64,000 nt of DNA from Duncaniella freteri (GCF_004766125.1 NZ_SJSA01000001.1:806001-870000); one strand, 5' to 3'. Counted from the first letter of the stretch, positions 36,377-49,224 are shown. Program-made: numbers and translations. The notes: generated from the sequence alone by a model not told the origin.

Positions 36377-36775
36377 TTAGTAAACGTAGCAAAGGACCTC
36401 GCCACCAATCTTAAGGTCGCGGGCCTTCTTGTTAGTCATAACTCCCTTGGATGTTGAAAGGATGGCGATGCCAAGTCCGTTCAGCACACGGGGCATATCC
36501 TTATAGCCGGTGTAACGGCGGAGACCCGGACGCGACACGCGCTGGAGGTCTTTGATAGCGTTGACCTTGTCGATGGGGTCGTACTTGAGGGCAATCTTAA
36601 TGATGCCTGCGGGATTTTCGCCTTCCTCGAACTTGTAGTTGAGGATGTAGCCTTGGTCGAAGAGGATCTTAGTGATCTCCTTCTTCAAGTTTGAGGCAGG
36701 GATCTCGACCACACGGTGGTTAGCCTTGATTGCGTTCCTCAATCTTGTCAGATAATCTGCGATAGGATCAGTCAT
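36377..36775 (-). CDS. rpsH: 30S ribosomal protein S8
   Basis: 132 residues. MTDPIADYLTRLRNAIKANH, LQRVSRPGLRRYTGYKDMP, LNGLGIAILSTSKGVMTNKKAR. In E. coli S8 represses the spc operon by binding its mRNA; here a 336-base gap with hairpins precedes its start, including one only about 20 bases upstream. Confidence 0.97.
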   Translation of the reverse strand: MTDPIADYLTRLRNAIKANHRVVEIPASNLKKEITKILFDQGYILNYKFEEGENPAGIIKIALKYDPIDKVNAIKDLQRVSRPGLRRYTGYKDMPRVLNGLGIAILSTSKGVMTNKKARDLKIGGEVLCYVY

Positions 36776-37111
36776 TTGTAAAAATGTTTAAATTGATTGG
36801 GAGTGTCCCAACAATATTTAATACTCACTGTGAATTGTCAGAGCGGGAGGAGAAGAGTCCGGATATAGAACGCTGTCTTTGCCGGATTATTGTTTTGCAC
36901 TAAAGCCTGTGGGTGTCGAGCGGCCGCAGCTGCTGTGAGTGGTGAGGAGGCCTGCCATTTTCAGGGCGACCGATATGCTCACTGCTGTTGCTGCTTAGAG
37001 GTAACGACTCTCGGGCCGTCGACTCTCGGGCTTGATGGACCTAAGAGCGGAGGTGGGACATGCACCTGTGAAAGTGAGTGTCACGCCGCCGCCTCATAGG
37101 GAAGGATCTTT
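36776..37111 (-). other. Long structured gap between rpsN and rpsH
   Basis: 336 bases, mostly GC-rich, no gene. Minus-strand RNA features: a 6-bp stem with CAC loop just before rpsH (36797-36802 with 36806-36811), a 5-bp stem TCCGG/CCGGA (36858-36862 with 36882-36886), and a 12-base direct repeat CGACTCTCGGGC (37005-37016 and 37020-37031 on plus). Candidate translational control region for S8 or S14. Confidence 0.5.
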
Positions 37112-37423
37112 TTACCAGGATGCTTTCTTGACGCCAGGGATGAGTCCTGCAGAAGCCATCTCACGGAACTGAATACGAGAGATGCCGAACTGACGGATAT
37201 ATCCTTTGGGACGGCCTGTGATGGAGCAGCGGTTGTGGAGGCGGATAGGATTGCTGTTCTTGGGGAGCGACTGAAGTTTCTGTGCTGCCTCGTAGGCTTC
37301 AGCACGGTTCTCCTCGTCGACACCGGAATTAACAATCTTCTTGAGCTCGGCACGCTTTGCAGCGTACTTTGCGGCAAGACGGGCGCGCTTCACTTCGCGG
37401 GCCTTCATTGATTCTTTAGCCAT
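37112..37423 (-). CDS. rpsN: 30S ribosomal protein S14, zinc-free long form
   Basis: 103 residues, close to the E. coli long form. [20 protein letters not shown] start and C-terminal [20 protein letters not shown], then [11 protein letters not shown]. The CxxC-x(n)-CxxC zinc ribbon of short S14 is absent. Nine bases after rplE. Confidence 0.96.
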   Translation of the reverse strand: MAKESMKAREVKRARLAAKYAAKRAELKKIVNSGVDEENRAEAYEAAQKLQSLPKNSNPIRLHNRCSITGRPKGYIRQFGISRIQFREMASAGLIPGVKKASW

Positions 37424-37432
37424 AAGGGATGC

Positions 37433-37984
37433 TTAGTTTTTAGCGTTCTTGAAAGGGAGACCAAATTCTTTGAGCAGAGCATAACCCTCTTCGTCGGTGT
37501 TGGCCGATGTCACGAAAGTGATGTTCATACCCATGAGCTTGTTGATGTTGTCGATATTGATCTCGGGGAAGATAATCTGCTCAGTGATACCGAGGGTGTA
37601 GTTACCACGGCCGTCGAGCTTGCTCTCGATACCCTTGAAGTCGCGGATACGAGGCAGAGCCACGCGCACGAGTCTTTCAAGGAACTCGTACATCTTGTCG
37701 CGACGGAGAGTCACCATGACACCGATCGGCATCTTCTTACGAACCTTGAAGTTCGAGATGTCCTTGCGGGAAAGGGTTGCAACAGCCTTCTGACCAGTGA
37801 TGGCAGTGATCTCGTTGATGGCGGTCTCGATGAGTTTCTTATCCTGGGTAGCTGCACCGAGACCCTGGTTGATGACGATCTTCTTCAACCTGGGCACCTG
37901 CATAGGTGTGGTGTAGCTAAACTTCTCTGTGAGGGCGGGAACGATACGTTCCTGATAGTCCTTCTTGACAGTCTGGTTGCTCAT
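37433..37984 (-). CDS. rplE: 50S ribosomal protein L5
   Basis: 183 residues. [62 protein letters not shown] motifs. Binds 5S rRNA and contacts the P-site tRNA. Its ATG overlaps the rplX stop by one base. Confidence 0.97.
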   Translation of the reverse strand: MSNQTVKKDYQERIVPALTEKFSYTTPMQVPRLKKIVINQGLGAATQDKKLIETAINEITAITGQKAVATLSRKDISNFKVRKKMPIGVMVTLRRDKMYEFLERLVRVALPRIRDFKGIESKLDGRGNYTLGITEQIIFPEINIDNINKLMGMNITFVTSANTDEEGYALLKEFGLPFKNAKN

Positions 37985-38301
37985 TACTTAATTTCCTCTC
38001 CTGATTTTTTAGAAATGCGGATGACTTTGCCATTCTCGCGGCGGATGCTTATGCGGGTAGGCTTGCCTGACTTGGGGTCGATCAAGGCTATATTGGAGAT
38101 GGCGATGGGAGCCTCCTTCTTTACGAGGCCGCCCTGGGGGTGCTGAGCGTTGGGCTTGGTGGCTTTGGTAACCATGTTTACACCTTCCACGATTGCCTTC
38201 TGCTTCTGCACGAGGACCTTAAGCACACGGCCCTCTTTGCCGCGGTCTTCACCTGCGAGCACATAGACAACGTCGCCTTTTTTGATGTGTAACTTATGCA
38301 T
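37984..38301 (-). CDS. rplX: 50S ribosomal protein L24
   Basis: 105 residues with the KOW motif [20 protein letters not shown], then [20 protein letters not shown]. Early 50S assembly protein. 30 bases after rplN. Confidence 0.97.
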   Translation of the reverse strand: MHKLHIKKGDVVYVLAGEDRGKEGRVLKVLVQKQKAIVEGVNMVTKATKPNAQHPQGGLVKKEAPIAISNIALIDPKSGKPTRISIRRENGKVIRISKKSGEEIK

Positions 38302-38331
38302 TACTTTAAAAGTATTTGACGGGATTGATGA

Positions 38332-38700
38332 TTAGAGGACTTCGGGTGCGAGTGACACGATCTTCATCTGGTTGGCGGCGCGAAGTTCGCGGGCAACCGG
38401 ACCGAAGATACGGGTTCCACGGAGCTCACCGGCATTGTTAAGGAGCACGCAAGCGTTATCGTCGAAGCGGATGTATGAGCCGTCGGGACGACGGATCTCC
38501 TTCTTTGTGCGTACAACGACTGCCTTTGATACAGTGCCCTTCTTAACATCTGATGAGGGGATGACACTCTTGACTGACACCACGATGATGTCGCCTACAG
38601 AAGCGTAGCGACGGCCGGTACCACCCAGTACATGGATGCAGAGTGCTTCTTTTGCACCACTGTTGTCGGCCACAGTTAAACGGCTTTCGGACTGTATCAT
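38332..38700 (-). CDS. rplN: 50S ribosomal protein L14
   Basis: 122 residues. [20 protein letters not shown] start, [46 protein letters not shown]. Interface protein of the 50S subunit. Three bases after rpsQ. Confidence 0.97.
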   Translation of the reverse strand: MIQSESRLTVADNSGAKEALCIHVLGGTGRRYASVGDIIVVSVKSVIPSSDVKKGTVSKAVVVRTKKEIRRPDGSYIRFDDNACVLLNNAGELRGTRIFGPVARELRAANQMKIVSLAPEVL

Positions 38701-38703
38701 AGC

Positions 38704-38961
38704 TTACTTAACTTTTTCGATGATTTCTACCAGACGCCAGCGTTTTGTCTTGGAGAGGGGGCGAGTCTCCATAAGGCGAACGGTATCGCCTATAGAACAT
38801 TCGTTCTTCTCGTCGTGGGCATGATATTTCTTAGTCTTGTTGACGAACTTACCGTAGATGGGATGCTTCTCCTTCCATTTCACCATGACGGTGATGGTCT
38901 TGTCGCCCTTGTTGCTGGAAACAACCCCAATGCGTTCTTTTCTTAAATTTCTCTTTTCCAT
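38704..38961 (-). CDS. rpsQ: 30S ribosomal protein S17
   Basis: 85 residues. [62 protein letters not shown]-fold protein binding 16S helix 11. 14 bases after rpmC. Confidence 0.97.
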   Translation of the reverse strand: MEKRNLRKERIGVVSSNKGDKTITVMVKWKEKHPIYGKFVNKTKKYHAHDEKNECSIGDTVRLMETRPLSKTKRWRLVEIIEKVK

Positions 38962-38975
38962 TGGTGAGGGATGAG

Positions 38976-39173
38976 TTACTTGTTATTGAGTTCGCGCATG
39001 CGCAGTTCGGTCATAACGCGGGCGATAGCCTTACGAGCATGTGTAATCTTTGCCGGGCTGTCGAGGGGCGAGATAGCATGGTTGATCTTAAGCTGGGCAT
39101 AGTCCTTCTTCATCTCAGCCAAGCGGTCGCGGAGGTCCTGGGTGGACACTTCGGTATATTTCTCTGTCTTCAT
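38976..39173 (-). CDS. rpmC: 50S ribosomal protein L29
   Basis: 65 residues, two-helix protein: [56 protein letters not shown]. Sits near the exit tunnel. Six bases after rplP. Confidence 0.96.
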   Translation of the reverse strand: MKTEKYTEVSTQDLRDRLAEMKKDYAQLKINHAISPLDSPAKITHARKAIARVMTELRMRELNNK

Positions 39174-39179
39174 GATGGC

Positions 39180-39611
39180 TTACACATTTTGGGTTGGGTC
39201 ATAGTCGCGACGAACGACGAACTTGGTTGTGACGGGGAGCTTCTGTGCTGCAAGGCGGAGAGCTTCCTTGGCGATATCGAAGGATACACCCTCGACTTCG
39301 ATGATCACACGTCCGGGGGTGACTGGAGCTACATAACCTTCGGGATTACCTTTACCCTTACCCATTCGGACCTCAGCAGGTTTCTTAGTGATGGGCTTGT
39401 CGGGGAATATGCGAATCCAGATCTGACCTTGACGCTGCATGTAACGTGTCACAGCGATACGGGCGGCCTCGATCTGACGACCGGTGATCCACTTAGATTC
39501 GAGGGTCTTTATGCCGAACGAACCGAAGGCCAACTGGTTGCCACGCTGCGCATTGCCTTTCATGCGGCCCTTTTGCGCGCGGCGAAATTTGGTTTTCTTG
39601 GGTTGTAACAT
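39180..39611 (-). CDS. rplP: 50S ribosomal protein L16
   Basis: 143 residues. [56 protein letters not shown]. Near the A-site finger and peptidyl transferase centre. 25 bases after rpsC. Confidence 0.97.
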   Translation of the reverse strand: MLQPKKTKFRRAQKGRMKGNAQRGNQLAFGSFGIKTLESKWITGRQIEAARIAVTRYMQRQGQIWIRIFPDKPITKKPAEVRMGKGKGNPEGYVAPVTPGRVIIEVEGVSFDIAKEALRLAAQKLPVTTKFVVRRDYDPTQNV

Positions 39612-39636
39612 TGTAGTGTTGAATCAATTGGTGGGT

Positions 39637-40374
39637 TTAACGGTTGTTTTTGGGTTTACGGAAACCACCGCGACGGGGAGCGCGATCGGAGCCCTGAGCA
39701 CCACGAGACTCTTTCTGAGGATTGGTGTACTGGGGAGCGAGGTCACGCTTGCCGTAAACTTCGCCACGGCAGATCCACACCTTCACACCTACTACACCTA
39801 CCTTGGTATGAGCCTCTACGAGGGCATAGTCAATGTCGGCACGGAGAGTGTGGAGAGGTGTACGACCTTCCTTGAACATCTCGGAGCGAGCCATTTCCGC
39901 GCCGTTGAGACGGCCTGACACCTGAACCTTGATGCCTTCGGCTCCTGCTCGCATTGTAGCGGCGACAGCCATCTTGACAGCACGGCGATAGGCGATCTTG
40001 CCCTCGATCTGGCGAGCGATGTTGGCAGCGACGATCTGAGCATCGAGCTCAGGACGCTTTACCTCGTAGATGTTGATCTGTACATCCTTGTCAGTGATCT
40101 TCTTGAGCTCTTCCTTCAGCTTGTCGACTTCCTGTCCGCCCTTACCGATGATAAGACCCGGACGTGAGGTGCATACTGTGATGGTGATGAGCTTCATGGT
40201 GCGCTCGATTACGATGCGCGAAACGCTTGACTTGGCGAGGCGGACATTAAGATACTTGCGGAGTTTGGAGTCCTCGAGCAGAGTATCGCCGTATTTCTTA
40301 CCGCCATACCAGTTAGAGTCCCATCCACGGATAACTCCCAAGCGATTGCTAATTGGATTTACTTTCTGTCCCAT
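39637..40374 (-). CDS. rpsC: 30S ribosomal protein S3
   Basis: 245 residues. [22 protein letters not shown] motif [20 protein letters not shown], and [20 protein letters not shown]. The C-terminal 25 residues are basic and Gly/Arg-rich ([20 protein letters not shown]), longer than in E. coli. Three bases after rplV. Confidence 0.97.
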   Translation of the reverse strand: MGQKVNPISNRLGVIRGWDSNWYGGKKYGDTLLEDSKLRKYLNVRLAKSSVSRIVIERTMKLITITVCTSRPGLIIGKGGQEVDKLKEELKKITDKDVQINIYEVKRPELDAQIVAANIARQIEGKIAYRRAVKMAVAATMRAGAEGIKVQVSGRLNGAEMARSEMFKEGRTPLHTLRADIDYALVEAHTKVGVVGVKVWICRGEVYGKRDLAPQYTNPQKESRGAQGSDRAPRRGGFRKPKNNR

Positions 40375-40377
40375 TTG

Positions 40378-40782
40378 TTAAGCGTTTTTATTTTCAATTG
40401 TGTCAACAATCAATGTGACATGATTAGCGCGTTTGCGAATGCGGTAGCCACGGCCCTGGGGGGCGGGACGAAGACGCTTGAGCATAGGAGCGCATCCTAC
40501 CATGATAGTAGAGATGTAGAGCTCGCCGGCGTCGGCTTTACGTTCGTTCTTAGCTTCCCAGTTTGCGATGGCTGAGCGGAGGAGCTTTTCAAGACGGGCA
40601 GCAGCCTCCTTGTTGGAGAACTTCAGGATGCCGAGAGCGCGGTTCACTTCGACACCGCGTATCATATCTGCCACGAGGCGCATCTTGCGGGGAGAAGTGG
40701 GGATGTTGAGCAGCTTTGCGAACGCGATGTTCTTCTGCTCGGCTTTCCTGAGGTCGGCTGAATTTCTTTTTCTTACACCCAT
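40378..40782 (-). CDS. rplV: 50S ribosomal protein L22
   Basis: 134 residues. [20 protein letters not shown], the tunnel-lining loop region [20 protein letters not shown] and [16 protein letters not shown]. 55 AT-rich bases separate it from rpsS. Confidence 0.97.
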   Translation of the reverse strand: MGVRKRNSADLRKAEQKNIAFAKLLNIPTSPRKMRLVADMIRGVEVNRALGILKFSNKEAAARLEKLLRSAIANWEAKNERKADAGELYISTIMVGCAPMLKRLRPAPQGRGYRIRKRANHVTLIVDTIENKNA

Positions 40783-40837
40783 TTTATTTTAATTCTTTTC
40801 TTTTTTACAAATGAATTATTTATATCAGGGCCCTTGA

Positions 40838-41107
40838 TTATTTCTTGCGATTACCGGAGTGACCACGGAAAGTACGCGTGGGAGCGAACTCGCCGAGCTT
40901 ATGGCCAACCATGTTCTCGGTAACGTAGACAGGGATAAACTTGTTTCCGTTGTGAACGGCGAAGGTGTGTCCCACGAATTCGGGGGCGATCATGGAAGCG
41001 CGGCTCCAAGTCTTGATAACTGACTTCTTGCCGGTCTCATCCATAGCGGCAACCTTCTTCTCAAGCTTAACGCTGATAAACGGGCCTTTTTTCAATGAAC
41101 GACTCAT
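40838..41107 (-). CDS. rpsS: 30S ribosomal protein S19
   Basis: 89 residues. [60 protein letters not shown]. Head protein of the 30S subunit. 26 bases after rplB. Confidence 0.97.
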   Translation of the reverse strand: MSRSLKKGPFISVKLEKKVAAMDETGKKSVIKTWSRASMIAPEFVGHTFAVHNGNKFIPVYVTENMVGHKLGEFAPTRTFRGHSGNRKK

Positions 41108-41133
41108 AGAGATGTTGCTTGGTTTAAATCAGA

Positions 41134-41961
41134 TTACTTCTTTCTTCTTTCGATAATGTACTTCGAAGAATGCTTCTTCGGTGCACGAGTCTTGAGACCC
41201 TTAGAGTAGAGGCCCTTGCGTGAGCGGGGATGACCACCGGAAGCACGGCCCTCGCCACCACCCATGGGGTGATCGACAGGGTTCATGACTACGCCGCGGT
41301 TGCGGGGACGACGACCGAGCCAGCGTGAACGACCAGCCTTGCCGGAACGTTCGAGCGAATGCTCGGAGTTGCCTACCACACCGATGGTGGCGCGACACTC
41401 GGCAAGAATCTTACGAGTCTCGCCTGAAGGTAATTTGACGATTACATAAGTGCCTTCGCGAGAGATCAGCTGAGCGAATGTGCCTGCTGAACGTGCCATG
41501 AAGGCACCCTGACCGGGACGCAACTCAATGTTGTGGACGAGTGTGCCTACAGGGATGTTGGCCAAGGGGAGGCAGTTGCCTACCTCGGGCTGGGCCTCGG
41601 GACCTGACAGGAGCACGTCGCCAACATTCAAGCCGTTGGGTGCAATGATATAAGCCTTTGCGCCGTCCTTGTAGTAGAGAAGTGCGATACGAGCCGAACG
41701 GTTAGGATCGTACTCGATGGACTTCACGACTGCAGGAACGCCGTCCTTGTTTCTCTTAAAGTCAATGAAGCGGTATTTGCGCTTGTGGCCACCACCAAGG
41801 TAGCGGGTGGTGAGGTGACCTTCGGAGTTACGACCTCCGGAGGCCTTCTTGCCGACTGTAAGAGATTTTTCCGGTGTTGTAGCAGTGATGGTACCTTTGA
41901 AAACACCGATAACCTTGTGACGCTGCCCAGGGGTAGTGGGCTTAAATTTTCTTACTGCCAT
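41134..41961 (-). CDS. rplB: 50S ribosomal protein L2
   Basis: 275 residues from [19 protein letters not shown]. An in-frame start 30 bases further upstream overlaps rplW and is not needed. [40 protein letters not shown] and the catalytic-centre loop [15 protein letters not shown] are all intact. Needed for subunit joining and peptidyl transfer. Confidence 0.97.
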   Translation of the reverse strand: MAVRKFKPTTPGQRHKVIGVFKGTITATTPEKSLTVGKKASGGRNSEGHLTTRYLGGGHKRKYRFIDFKRNKDGVPAVVKSIEYDPNRSARIALLYYKDGAKAYIIAPNGLNVGDVLLSGPEAQPEVGNCLPLANIPVGTLVHNIELRPGQGAFMARSAGTFAQLISREGTYVIVKLPSGETRKILAECRATIGVVGNSEHSLERSGKAGRSRWLGRRPRNRGVVMNPVDHPMGGGEGRASGGHPRSRKGLYSKGLKTRAPKKHSSKYIIERRKK

Positions 41962-41968
41962 GTTATTC

Positions 41969-42259
41969 TTAGATGTTGCTGTAGAAGTCAATGTTCTGAC
42001 CGTCGGCGAGGTCTACGATGGCTTTCTTCCATGCAGCGGTCTTACCGCGAAGGAGACCGCTCTTGGTCCAGCGTGACTTGTTCTTGGAACGGACATTGAT
42101 AGTGTTGACGCGAGTTACTTTCACGCCATAAAGGCTCTCGACGAGTGACTTGATCTGATACTTGTTAGCCTCGGGAGAAACCATGAAGGTATAACGGTTG
42201 AGCTTCTCAGTGAGCTTGCTCGCCTTCTCGGTAACGATGGGTTTGATTGAAATTTCCAT
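41969..42259 (-). CDS. rplW: 50S ribosomal protein L23
   Basis: 96 residues. [52 protein letters not shown]. Docking site for trigger factor and SRP at the tunnel exit. Seven bases before rplB. Confidence 0.97.
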   Translation of the reverse strand: MEISIKPIVTEKASKLTEKLNRYTFMVSPEANKYQIKSLVESLYGVKVTRVNTINVRSKNKSRWTKSGLLRGKTAAWKKAIVDLADGQNIDFYSNI

Positions 42260-42286
42260 TGCTTACTGTAGTTTCTTGGTGAGGGT

Positions 42287-42907
42287 TTAAAGTTTATTCA
42301 CACAATCAAGGCTGCTCTCAGTGATGATCACAGCATTGGAGTTCATGATCGCATAGGTGTTAAGATTCGATGCAACCATGGTCTTGGCGTCGGGAACGTT
42401 TCTTGCTGACAAAGTTACGTTTTTATTGTCAGAAGGTAAAACGAGGAGCACCTTTTTGCCGTCAACTTTAAGATTTTTAGCAATATTTATAAAATCTTTA
42501 GTCTTGGGAGCCTCGAAATTGAGGTCCTCGATGACGATAAGCTGGTTGTCCTGTACTTTGTAGGTCAGCGCGCTCTTGCGGGCGAGCGACTTAACTTTCT
42601 TATTCAACTTGAAACGATAGTCACGGGGACGGGGACCGAACACACGGCCACCACCCACGAGTACGGGTGAATTGATGTCACCGATACGGCTGCCGCCGCC
42701 ACCCTTCTGCTTATGGAGCTTACGGGTAGAGCCGGAGACTTCGCTACGCTCCTTGGACTTGTGGGTACCCTGACGCTGGTTAGCGAGGTACTGCTTCACG
42801 TCGAGATAAACGGCATGCTCGTTGGCATCGATTGCGAACACCTCATCGGCGAGCTGAGCCTTGCGACCGGTGTCCTCACCCTTGATATTGTAGATTGCGA
42901 CTTCCAT
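42287..42907 (-). CDS. rplD: 50S ribosomal protein L4
   Basis: 206 residues. The tunnel loop is visible as [20 protein letters not shown] and [11 protein letters not shown], with [20 protein letters not shown]. In E. coli L4 represses its own S10 operon; whether that happens here is unknown. Its start shares one base with the rplC stop. Confidence 0.97.
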   Translation of the reverse strand: MEVAIYNIKGEDTGRKAQLADEVFAIDANEHAVYLDVKQYLANQRQGTHKSKERSEVSGSTRKLHKQKGGGGSRIGDINSPVLVGGGRVFGPRPRDYRFKLNKKVKSLARKSALTYKVQDNQLIVIEDLNFEAPKTKDFINIAKNLKVDGKKVLLVLPSDNKNVTLSARNVPDAKTMVASNLNTYAIMNSNAVIITESSLDCVNKL

Positions 42908-43524
42908 TATTTCTCAATTAAGACGATTGAACCTTTGCTTCCGGGGATAGATCCCTTTATAAGGAGCACATTGTGCTCGGGAAGCACCTTAACTACACGG
43001 AGGTTTTGAACGGTAACCTTCTCATTGCCCATCTGGCCTGCCATGCGCATGCCTTTGAACACTTTTGCGGGGTATGAGCAGGCACCTACAGAACCGGGGG
43101 CACGGAGGCGGTTGTGCTGACCGTGGGTCGACTGACCTACACCACCGAAACCATGACGCTTAACTACGCCCTGGAAGCCCTTACCCTTGGAGGTTCCCTG
43201 GATGTCTACGAAGTCGTTTTCGCTGAAGAAGTCAACGGTGATAGTGTCACCGAGCTTTACTTCTTCGCCAAATCCTTTGAACTCGGCCAAGTGGCGCTGG
43301 GGAGCTACTCCGGCCTTCTTGAAGTGACCGGCCATGGGGTTGGTTGTGTGCTTCTCTTTCTTCTCCTCGAAGCCGAGCTGCACGGCGGCATAGCCGTCCT
43401 TGTCAACCGTTTTCACTTGAGTAACTACGCAGGGGCCTACTTCGATAACAGTGCACGGCACGTTCTTGCCGTCGGCACTGAAAACGGATGTCATTCCGAT
43501 TTTCTTTCCTAATAATCCTGGCAT
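42907..43524 (-). CDS. rplC: 50S ribosomal protein L3
   Basis: 205 residues. [20 protein letters not shown] start, [40 protein letters not shown] and [22 protein letters not shown] motifs. Early assembly protein near the peptidyl transferase centre. 68 bases after rpsJ. Confidence 0.97.
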   Translation of the reverse strand: MPGLLGKKIGMTSVFSADGKNVPCTVIEVGPCVVTQVKTVDKDGYAAVQLGFEEKKEKHTTNPMAGHFKKAGVAPQRHLAEFKGFGEEVKLGDTITVDFFSENDFVDIQGTSKGKGFQGVVKRHGFGGVGQSTHGQHNRLRAPGSVGACSYPAKVFKGMRMAGQMGNEKVTVQNLRVVKVLPEHNVLLIKGSIPGSKGSIVLIEK

Positions 43525-43592
43525 TTCTCTTTGATTTAGAAAATGTGAACTGTGATTGTTGTTTTTACTTAAATCCGTGGTCTACTCATATA

Positions 43593-43898
43593 TTAGACCT
43601 TGATTTCCACTTCCACACCTGAGGGAAGTTCGAGCTTCATGAGAGCGTCGACTGTCTTGCCGGTGGAATTGTGGATGTCAATCAAGCGCTTGTAGCTCGA
43701 AAGCTGGAACTGCTCGCGCGACTTCTTGTTGACGAATGTGGAACGATTGACGGTGAACACACGACGATGTGTGGGCAGGGGTATAGGCCCGCTGATCACT
43801 GCGCCGGTTGCCTTAACGGTCTTCACAATCTTCTCGGCCGACTTGTCAACCAGGTTGTAGTCGTAGGACTTAAGTTTGATTCTGATTGTTTGATCCAT
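43593..43898 (-). CDS. rpsJ: 30S ribosomal protein S10
   Basis: 101 residues. [40 protein letters not shown] and [18 protein letters not shown]. Also the NusG/NusB partner in transcription antitermination. 21 bases after fusA, so S10 genes continue the str operon transcript here. Confidence 0.97.
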   Translation of the reverse strand: MDQTIRIKLKSYDYNLVDKSAEKIVKTVKATGAVISGPIPLPTHRRVFTVNRSTFVNKKSREQFQLSSYKRLIDIHNSTGKTVDALMKLELPSGVEVEIKV

Positions 43899-43919
43899 AT
43901 TGTTAGTTGAATGAAAGTG

Positions 43920-46043
<2,124 letters not shown>

Positions 46044-46069
46044 TTTGCGAAATTGTCAAATTGGTTGTA

Positions 46070-46546
46070 TTAGAAACGGAAGTGAGCGAAGGCACGGTTC
46101 GCCTCAGCCATCTTATGCATATCCTCCTTGCGCTTGAATGCGCCGCCCTGCTCATTGAAAGCATCGACAATTTCGGCAGCCAGCTTCTCAGCCATGGTCT
46201 TGCCACCGCGCTTGCGTGCATAAGCGATAAGGTTCTTCATAGAGATTGACTCCTTGCGGTCAGCACGGATCTCGGTAGGCACCTGGAAAGTTGCGCCACC
46301 TACACGGCGTGACTTAACCTCCACTGTAGGAGTGATGTTCTCAAGAGCCTTCTTCCATATCTCAAGAGAGGTCTTCTCCTCGTTGGGGAGCTTGCCCTTC
46401 ACGAGTTCGAGAGCGGAATAGAAAATGGTGTATGAGGTGTTCTTCTTACCATCGTACATAAGATGGTTGACGAACTTGGAGACTCTTACGTCATTGAATA
46501 CGGGATCGGGAAGGATCACCCGCTTCTTAGGTTTAGCTTTACGCAT
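46070..46546 (-). CDS. rpsG: 30S ribosomal protein S7
   Basis: 158 residues. [80 protein letters not shown]. Head assembly initiator. In E. coli S7 binds the rpsL-rpsG spacer to repress translation; here that spacer is 214 bases long. Confidence 0.97.
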   Translation of the reverse strand: MRKAKPKKRVILPDPVFNDVRVSKFVNHLMYDGKKNTSYTIFYSALELVKGKLPNEEKTSLEIWKKALENITPTVEVKSRRVGGATFQVPTEIRADRKESISMKNLIAYARKRGGKTMAEKLAAEIVDAFNEQGGAFKRKEDMHKMAEANRAFAHFRF

Positions 46547-46760
46547 TTTGGGTTGTTGGATTGTTGTTTTTGTTGCTTGGTTGCTGCATCTTTCATCTTC
46601 AACGACCGTCCGCCGTCAATCCGGGGAGCTGGTCATTTACTCAACCTGTGATTTAGCCTTCCAATCAAATCAAAAACGAGGTTAACGACTCTGTTTTTAA
46701 TTCAATGTTGTTGATTTTCAGAAAAGGAGCGTCTTTTTTTGTAATAATAGTAGTCAGCTA
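46547..46760 (-). other. Spacer between rpsL and rpsG
   Basis: 214 bases without a gene. An 8-bp hairpin overlaps the rpsL stop codon (46743-46750 with 46758-46765, 7-base loop); no T run follows on the minus strand. The rest is AT-rich with a short GC-rich segment near 46605-46630. Confidence 0.5.
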
Positions 46761-47144
<384 letters not shown>

Positions 47145-47283
47145 CTTAGTTTCTTTTGTTTTGACTTATAGTTATTAGTATTTCTGTATTTTCTTAACAA
47201 TTGCCCTTTACACGCGCCTTGCGCCTCGACACCCCTAACTGTCAAGCAGTTAACGCTGTCGCGACGGCACACTTCTTCCAAAG
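47145..47283 (-). other. 5' leader of the rpsL operon with nested hairpins
   Basis: Minus-strand RNA forms an outer 5-bp stem (47227-47231 with 47257-47261) enclosing a 6-bp hairpin (47236-47241 with 47247-47252, 5-base loop), followed by a GC-rich self-complementary stretch and an A-rich run to the start. Candidate control region. Confidence 0.45.
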
Positions 47284-47289
47284 GCGTTG

Positions 47290-47321
47290 CAAAATTACAA
47301 CTTATTTTGCTAATTACCAAA
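47290..47321 (-). promoter_or_regulatory. Main promoter of the ribosomal protein operon
   Basis: On the minus strand TTTG (47318-47321), 20-base spacer, TAATTTTG (47290-47297). Full consensus, placed between the EFR1 gene and rpsL. Confidence 0.75.
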
Positions 47322-47337
47322 GAATTCCGAAAATATT

Positions 47338-48081
47338 TTACTCTTTTTCGACCGATCCGGACTGCGACATGATATCCACGAGCGAGACACCCGGATGACG
47401 GTACTGCACCCGGCTCTTTTCGCCATTGTACCGCACAGCCGCAGACGGACAATTATGATAGCATGCCCCACAGATGAGACATCCCTCCCCTATCATGGGA
47501 CGCCCATTCAGCAGCACGATATTCCCCACAGGACACAGACGTGCGCAAATGCCGCACCCCGAACAGGAATCCTCGACATAAAATCGCCTATACGCGTCAG
47601 AGCGCAAAGGGAAACACCGCATCCACCATCCGGCAAGCCTGCCGAACACCGTCGGAGATTCAACAAAACGCCTCCGCATTGAAATATCCGCACAGATCTC
47701 AGCCAGGTGTTCATCAACGCGCTTCCGCCCCACCCCGGCGATCTGCTCCCCTACATCAAACATAGGAAAATAGTTGTCGACCATAAGTATGCTTCTCACA
47801 TAATCCCATCCGCCCGACGCACGCACCGCCATAGCCGGAGTGCTGCCGCAGGTAAGCACAAGGAAGCGGTAAGGCGCATCAATGACAATCCTCGAAAGCA
47901 GCTCCGAAACCGGCAAGGGCAGCTCTCCGAAATACACCGGACACACCACCCCCACACCATCATCATCGCGCAATCCGCCAACGCCGGACACAAGAAGCCC
48001 GACAACAGAAAGCAATTCCCCTCCGATAGCTCGCGCCACGGCAAGGGAATTGCCTGTAGTAGTAAAGTATAGAATTTTCAT
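47338..48081 (-). CDS. EFR1-type flavodoxin/ferredoxin protein
   Basis: 247 residues. N-terminal flavodoxin-like domain (MKILYFTTTGNSLAVARAIG; the TTGNS loop binds FMN phosphate) and a C-terminal double 4Fe-4S ferredoxin (DSCSGCGICARLCPVGNIVL and CLICGACYHNCPSAAV). Members of this family (EFR1 family ferrodoxin) are presumed electron carriers in anaerobes. 26 bases after prfB on the same strand, so co-transcription is possible. Its place, immediately before rpsL where Bacteroides usually has rpoC, is unusual. Partner enzyme unknown. Confidence 0.9.
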   Translation of the reverse strand: MKILYFTTTGNSLAVARAIGGELLSVVGLLVSGVGGLRDDDGVGVVCPVYFGELPLPVSELLSRIVIDAPYRFLVLTCGSTPAMAVRASGGWDYVRSILMVDNYFPMFDVGEQIAGVGRKRVDEHLAEICADISMRRRFVESPTVFGRLAGWWMRCFPLRSDAYRRFYVEDSCSGCGICARLCPVGNIVLLNGRPMIGEGCLICGACYHNCPSAAVRYNGEKSRVQYRHPGVSLVDIMSQSGSVEKE

Positions 48082-48107
48082 CAGACCACATCGTCTTTCC
48101 GGAGAGG

Positions 48108-49224
48108 CTATTGCTCCTCGCCGGCAAACTCCATAAGATACGCCTTTATGAACGGATCAAGATCACCATCCATGACACCGCCTACATCAGCGGTCTGATG
48201 CCCGGTGCGATGATCCTTAACACGGCGGTCGTCAAACACGTAGCTGCGTATCTGCGAGCCCCATTCGATCTTCATCTTGCCAGCTTCTATCTTAGCTTGC
48301 TCCTCAAGTCTGTGTTTGAGTTCCTTGTCATACAGTATCGACCGAAGCTGACGCATGGCGTTCTCCTTATTCTTGGGCTGGTCACGAGTCTCGGTATTCT
48401 CAATCAAGATCTCCTCATGCTCTCCGGTATAAGGGTCGGTGAACTGATATCGCAGACGCACGCCCGACTCCACCTTGTTCACATTCTGCCCTCCTGCGCC
48501 TCCAGAGCGGAACGTATCCCACGAAAGGAGCGCAGGCTCCACCTTTACCTCGATGGTGTCATCGACAAGAGGCGTCACAAACACCGACGCAAAAGAGGTC
48601 ATACGCTTGCCCTGCGCATTGTAGGGCGACACTCGCACAAGACGATGCACGCCGTTCTCACTCTTTAGATAGCCATAAGCGAAATCACCTTCCACATTTA
48701 TGGTGCACGACTTGATACCCGCCTCATCCCCCTCAAGCAGATTGGCGATAGAGGTCTTGTAATGATGATCCTCGCACCAGCGAAGATACATACGCATAAG
48801 CATCTGTGCCCAATCCTGGCTCTCGGTGCCACCGGCTCCTGAATTTATCTTAAGCACGACGCCAAGCTTATCCTCCTCGCGGCGAAGCATGTTCTTAAGT
48901 TCAAGCTCCTCTATGATTGCGACCGCATGAGCATACAGCGCATCAAGCTCCGACTCCTCGATAAGACCGTCCTTGATAAATTCCCAGGCAATCTCAAGCT
49001 CACCGACAGCCTTGTCGACAGCCTCATACCCGGCAATCCACCCTTGAAGGTCCTTTATTTTCTTCATCTGCGCCTGAGCTTCTTTGGGATGCTCCCAAAA
49101 ATCCGGGACATGGGTGCGCAACTCCTCTTCTTCTACCTGAATTTTCTTACTGTCGATGTCAAAGATACCTCCTCAACGCGAGCTTGCGTTCAAAAGTCTC
49201 TTTTAGCTGTTCCTGAGTAATCAT
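48108..49224 (-). CDS. prfB: Peptide chain release factor 2 with programmed +1 frameshift
   Basis: Recognises UGA/UAA and releases the peptide. Translation starts at ATG 49222-49224; after 21 codons (ending RRYL) an in-frame TGA (49159-49161) is reached. The preceding bases read AGGAGGTATCTTTGAC, the classical frameshift site: internal Shine-Dalgarno, CTT slippery codon, TGA followed by C. Skipping one base continues as DIDSKKIQVEEEELRTHVPD into the main frame, giving 371 residues in total. The peptide-release motif GGQ is at about 244-246 (SGGAGGQNVNKVES). The stop-codon reading loop is SPY instead of the usual SPF (RVSPYNAQGKR). A sharp internal-start alternative at 49121 would lose the N-terminal helices and is rejected. 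Confidence 0.96.

Noticed and set aside
36890..37099. Plus-strand frame with many Cys and Ala inside the rpsN-rpsH gap
   Set aside because: Antisense to the operon, odd composition, no start context; the gap is better described as structured RNA.
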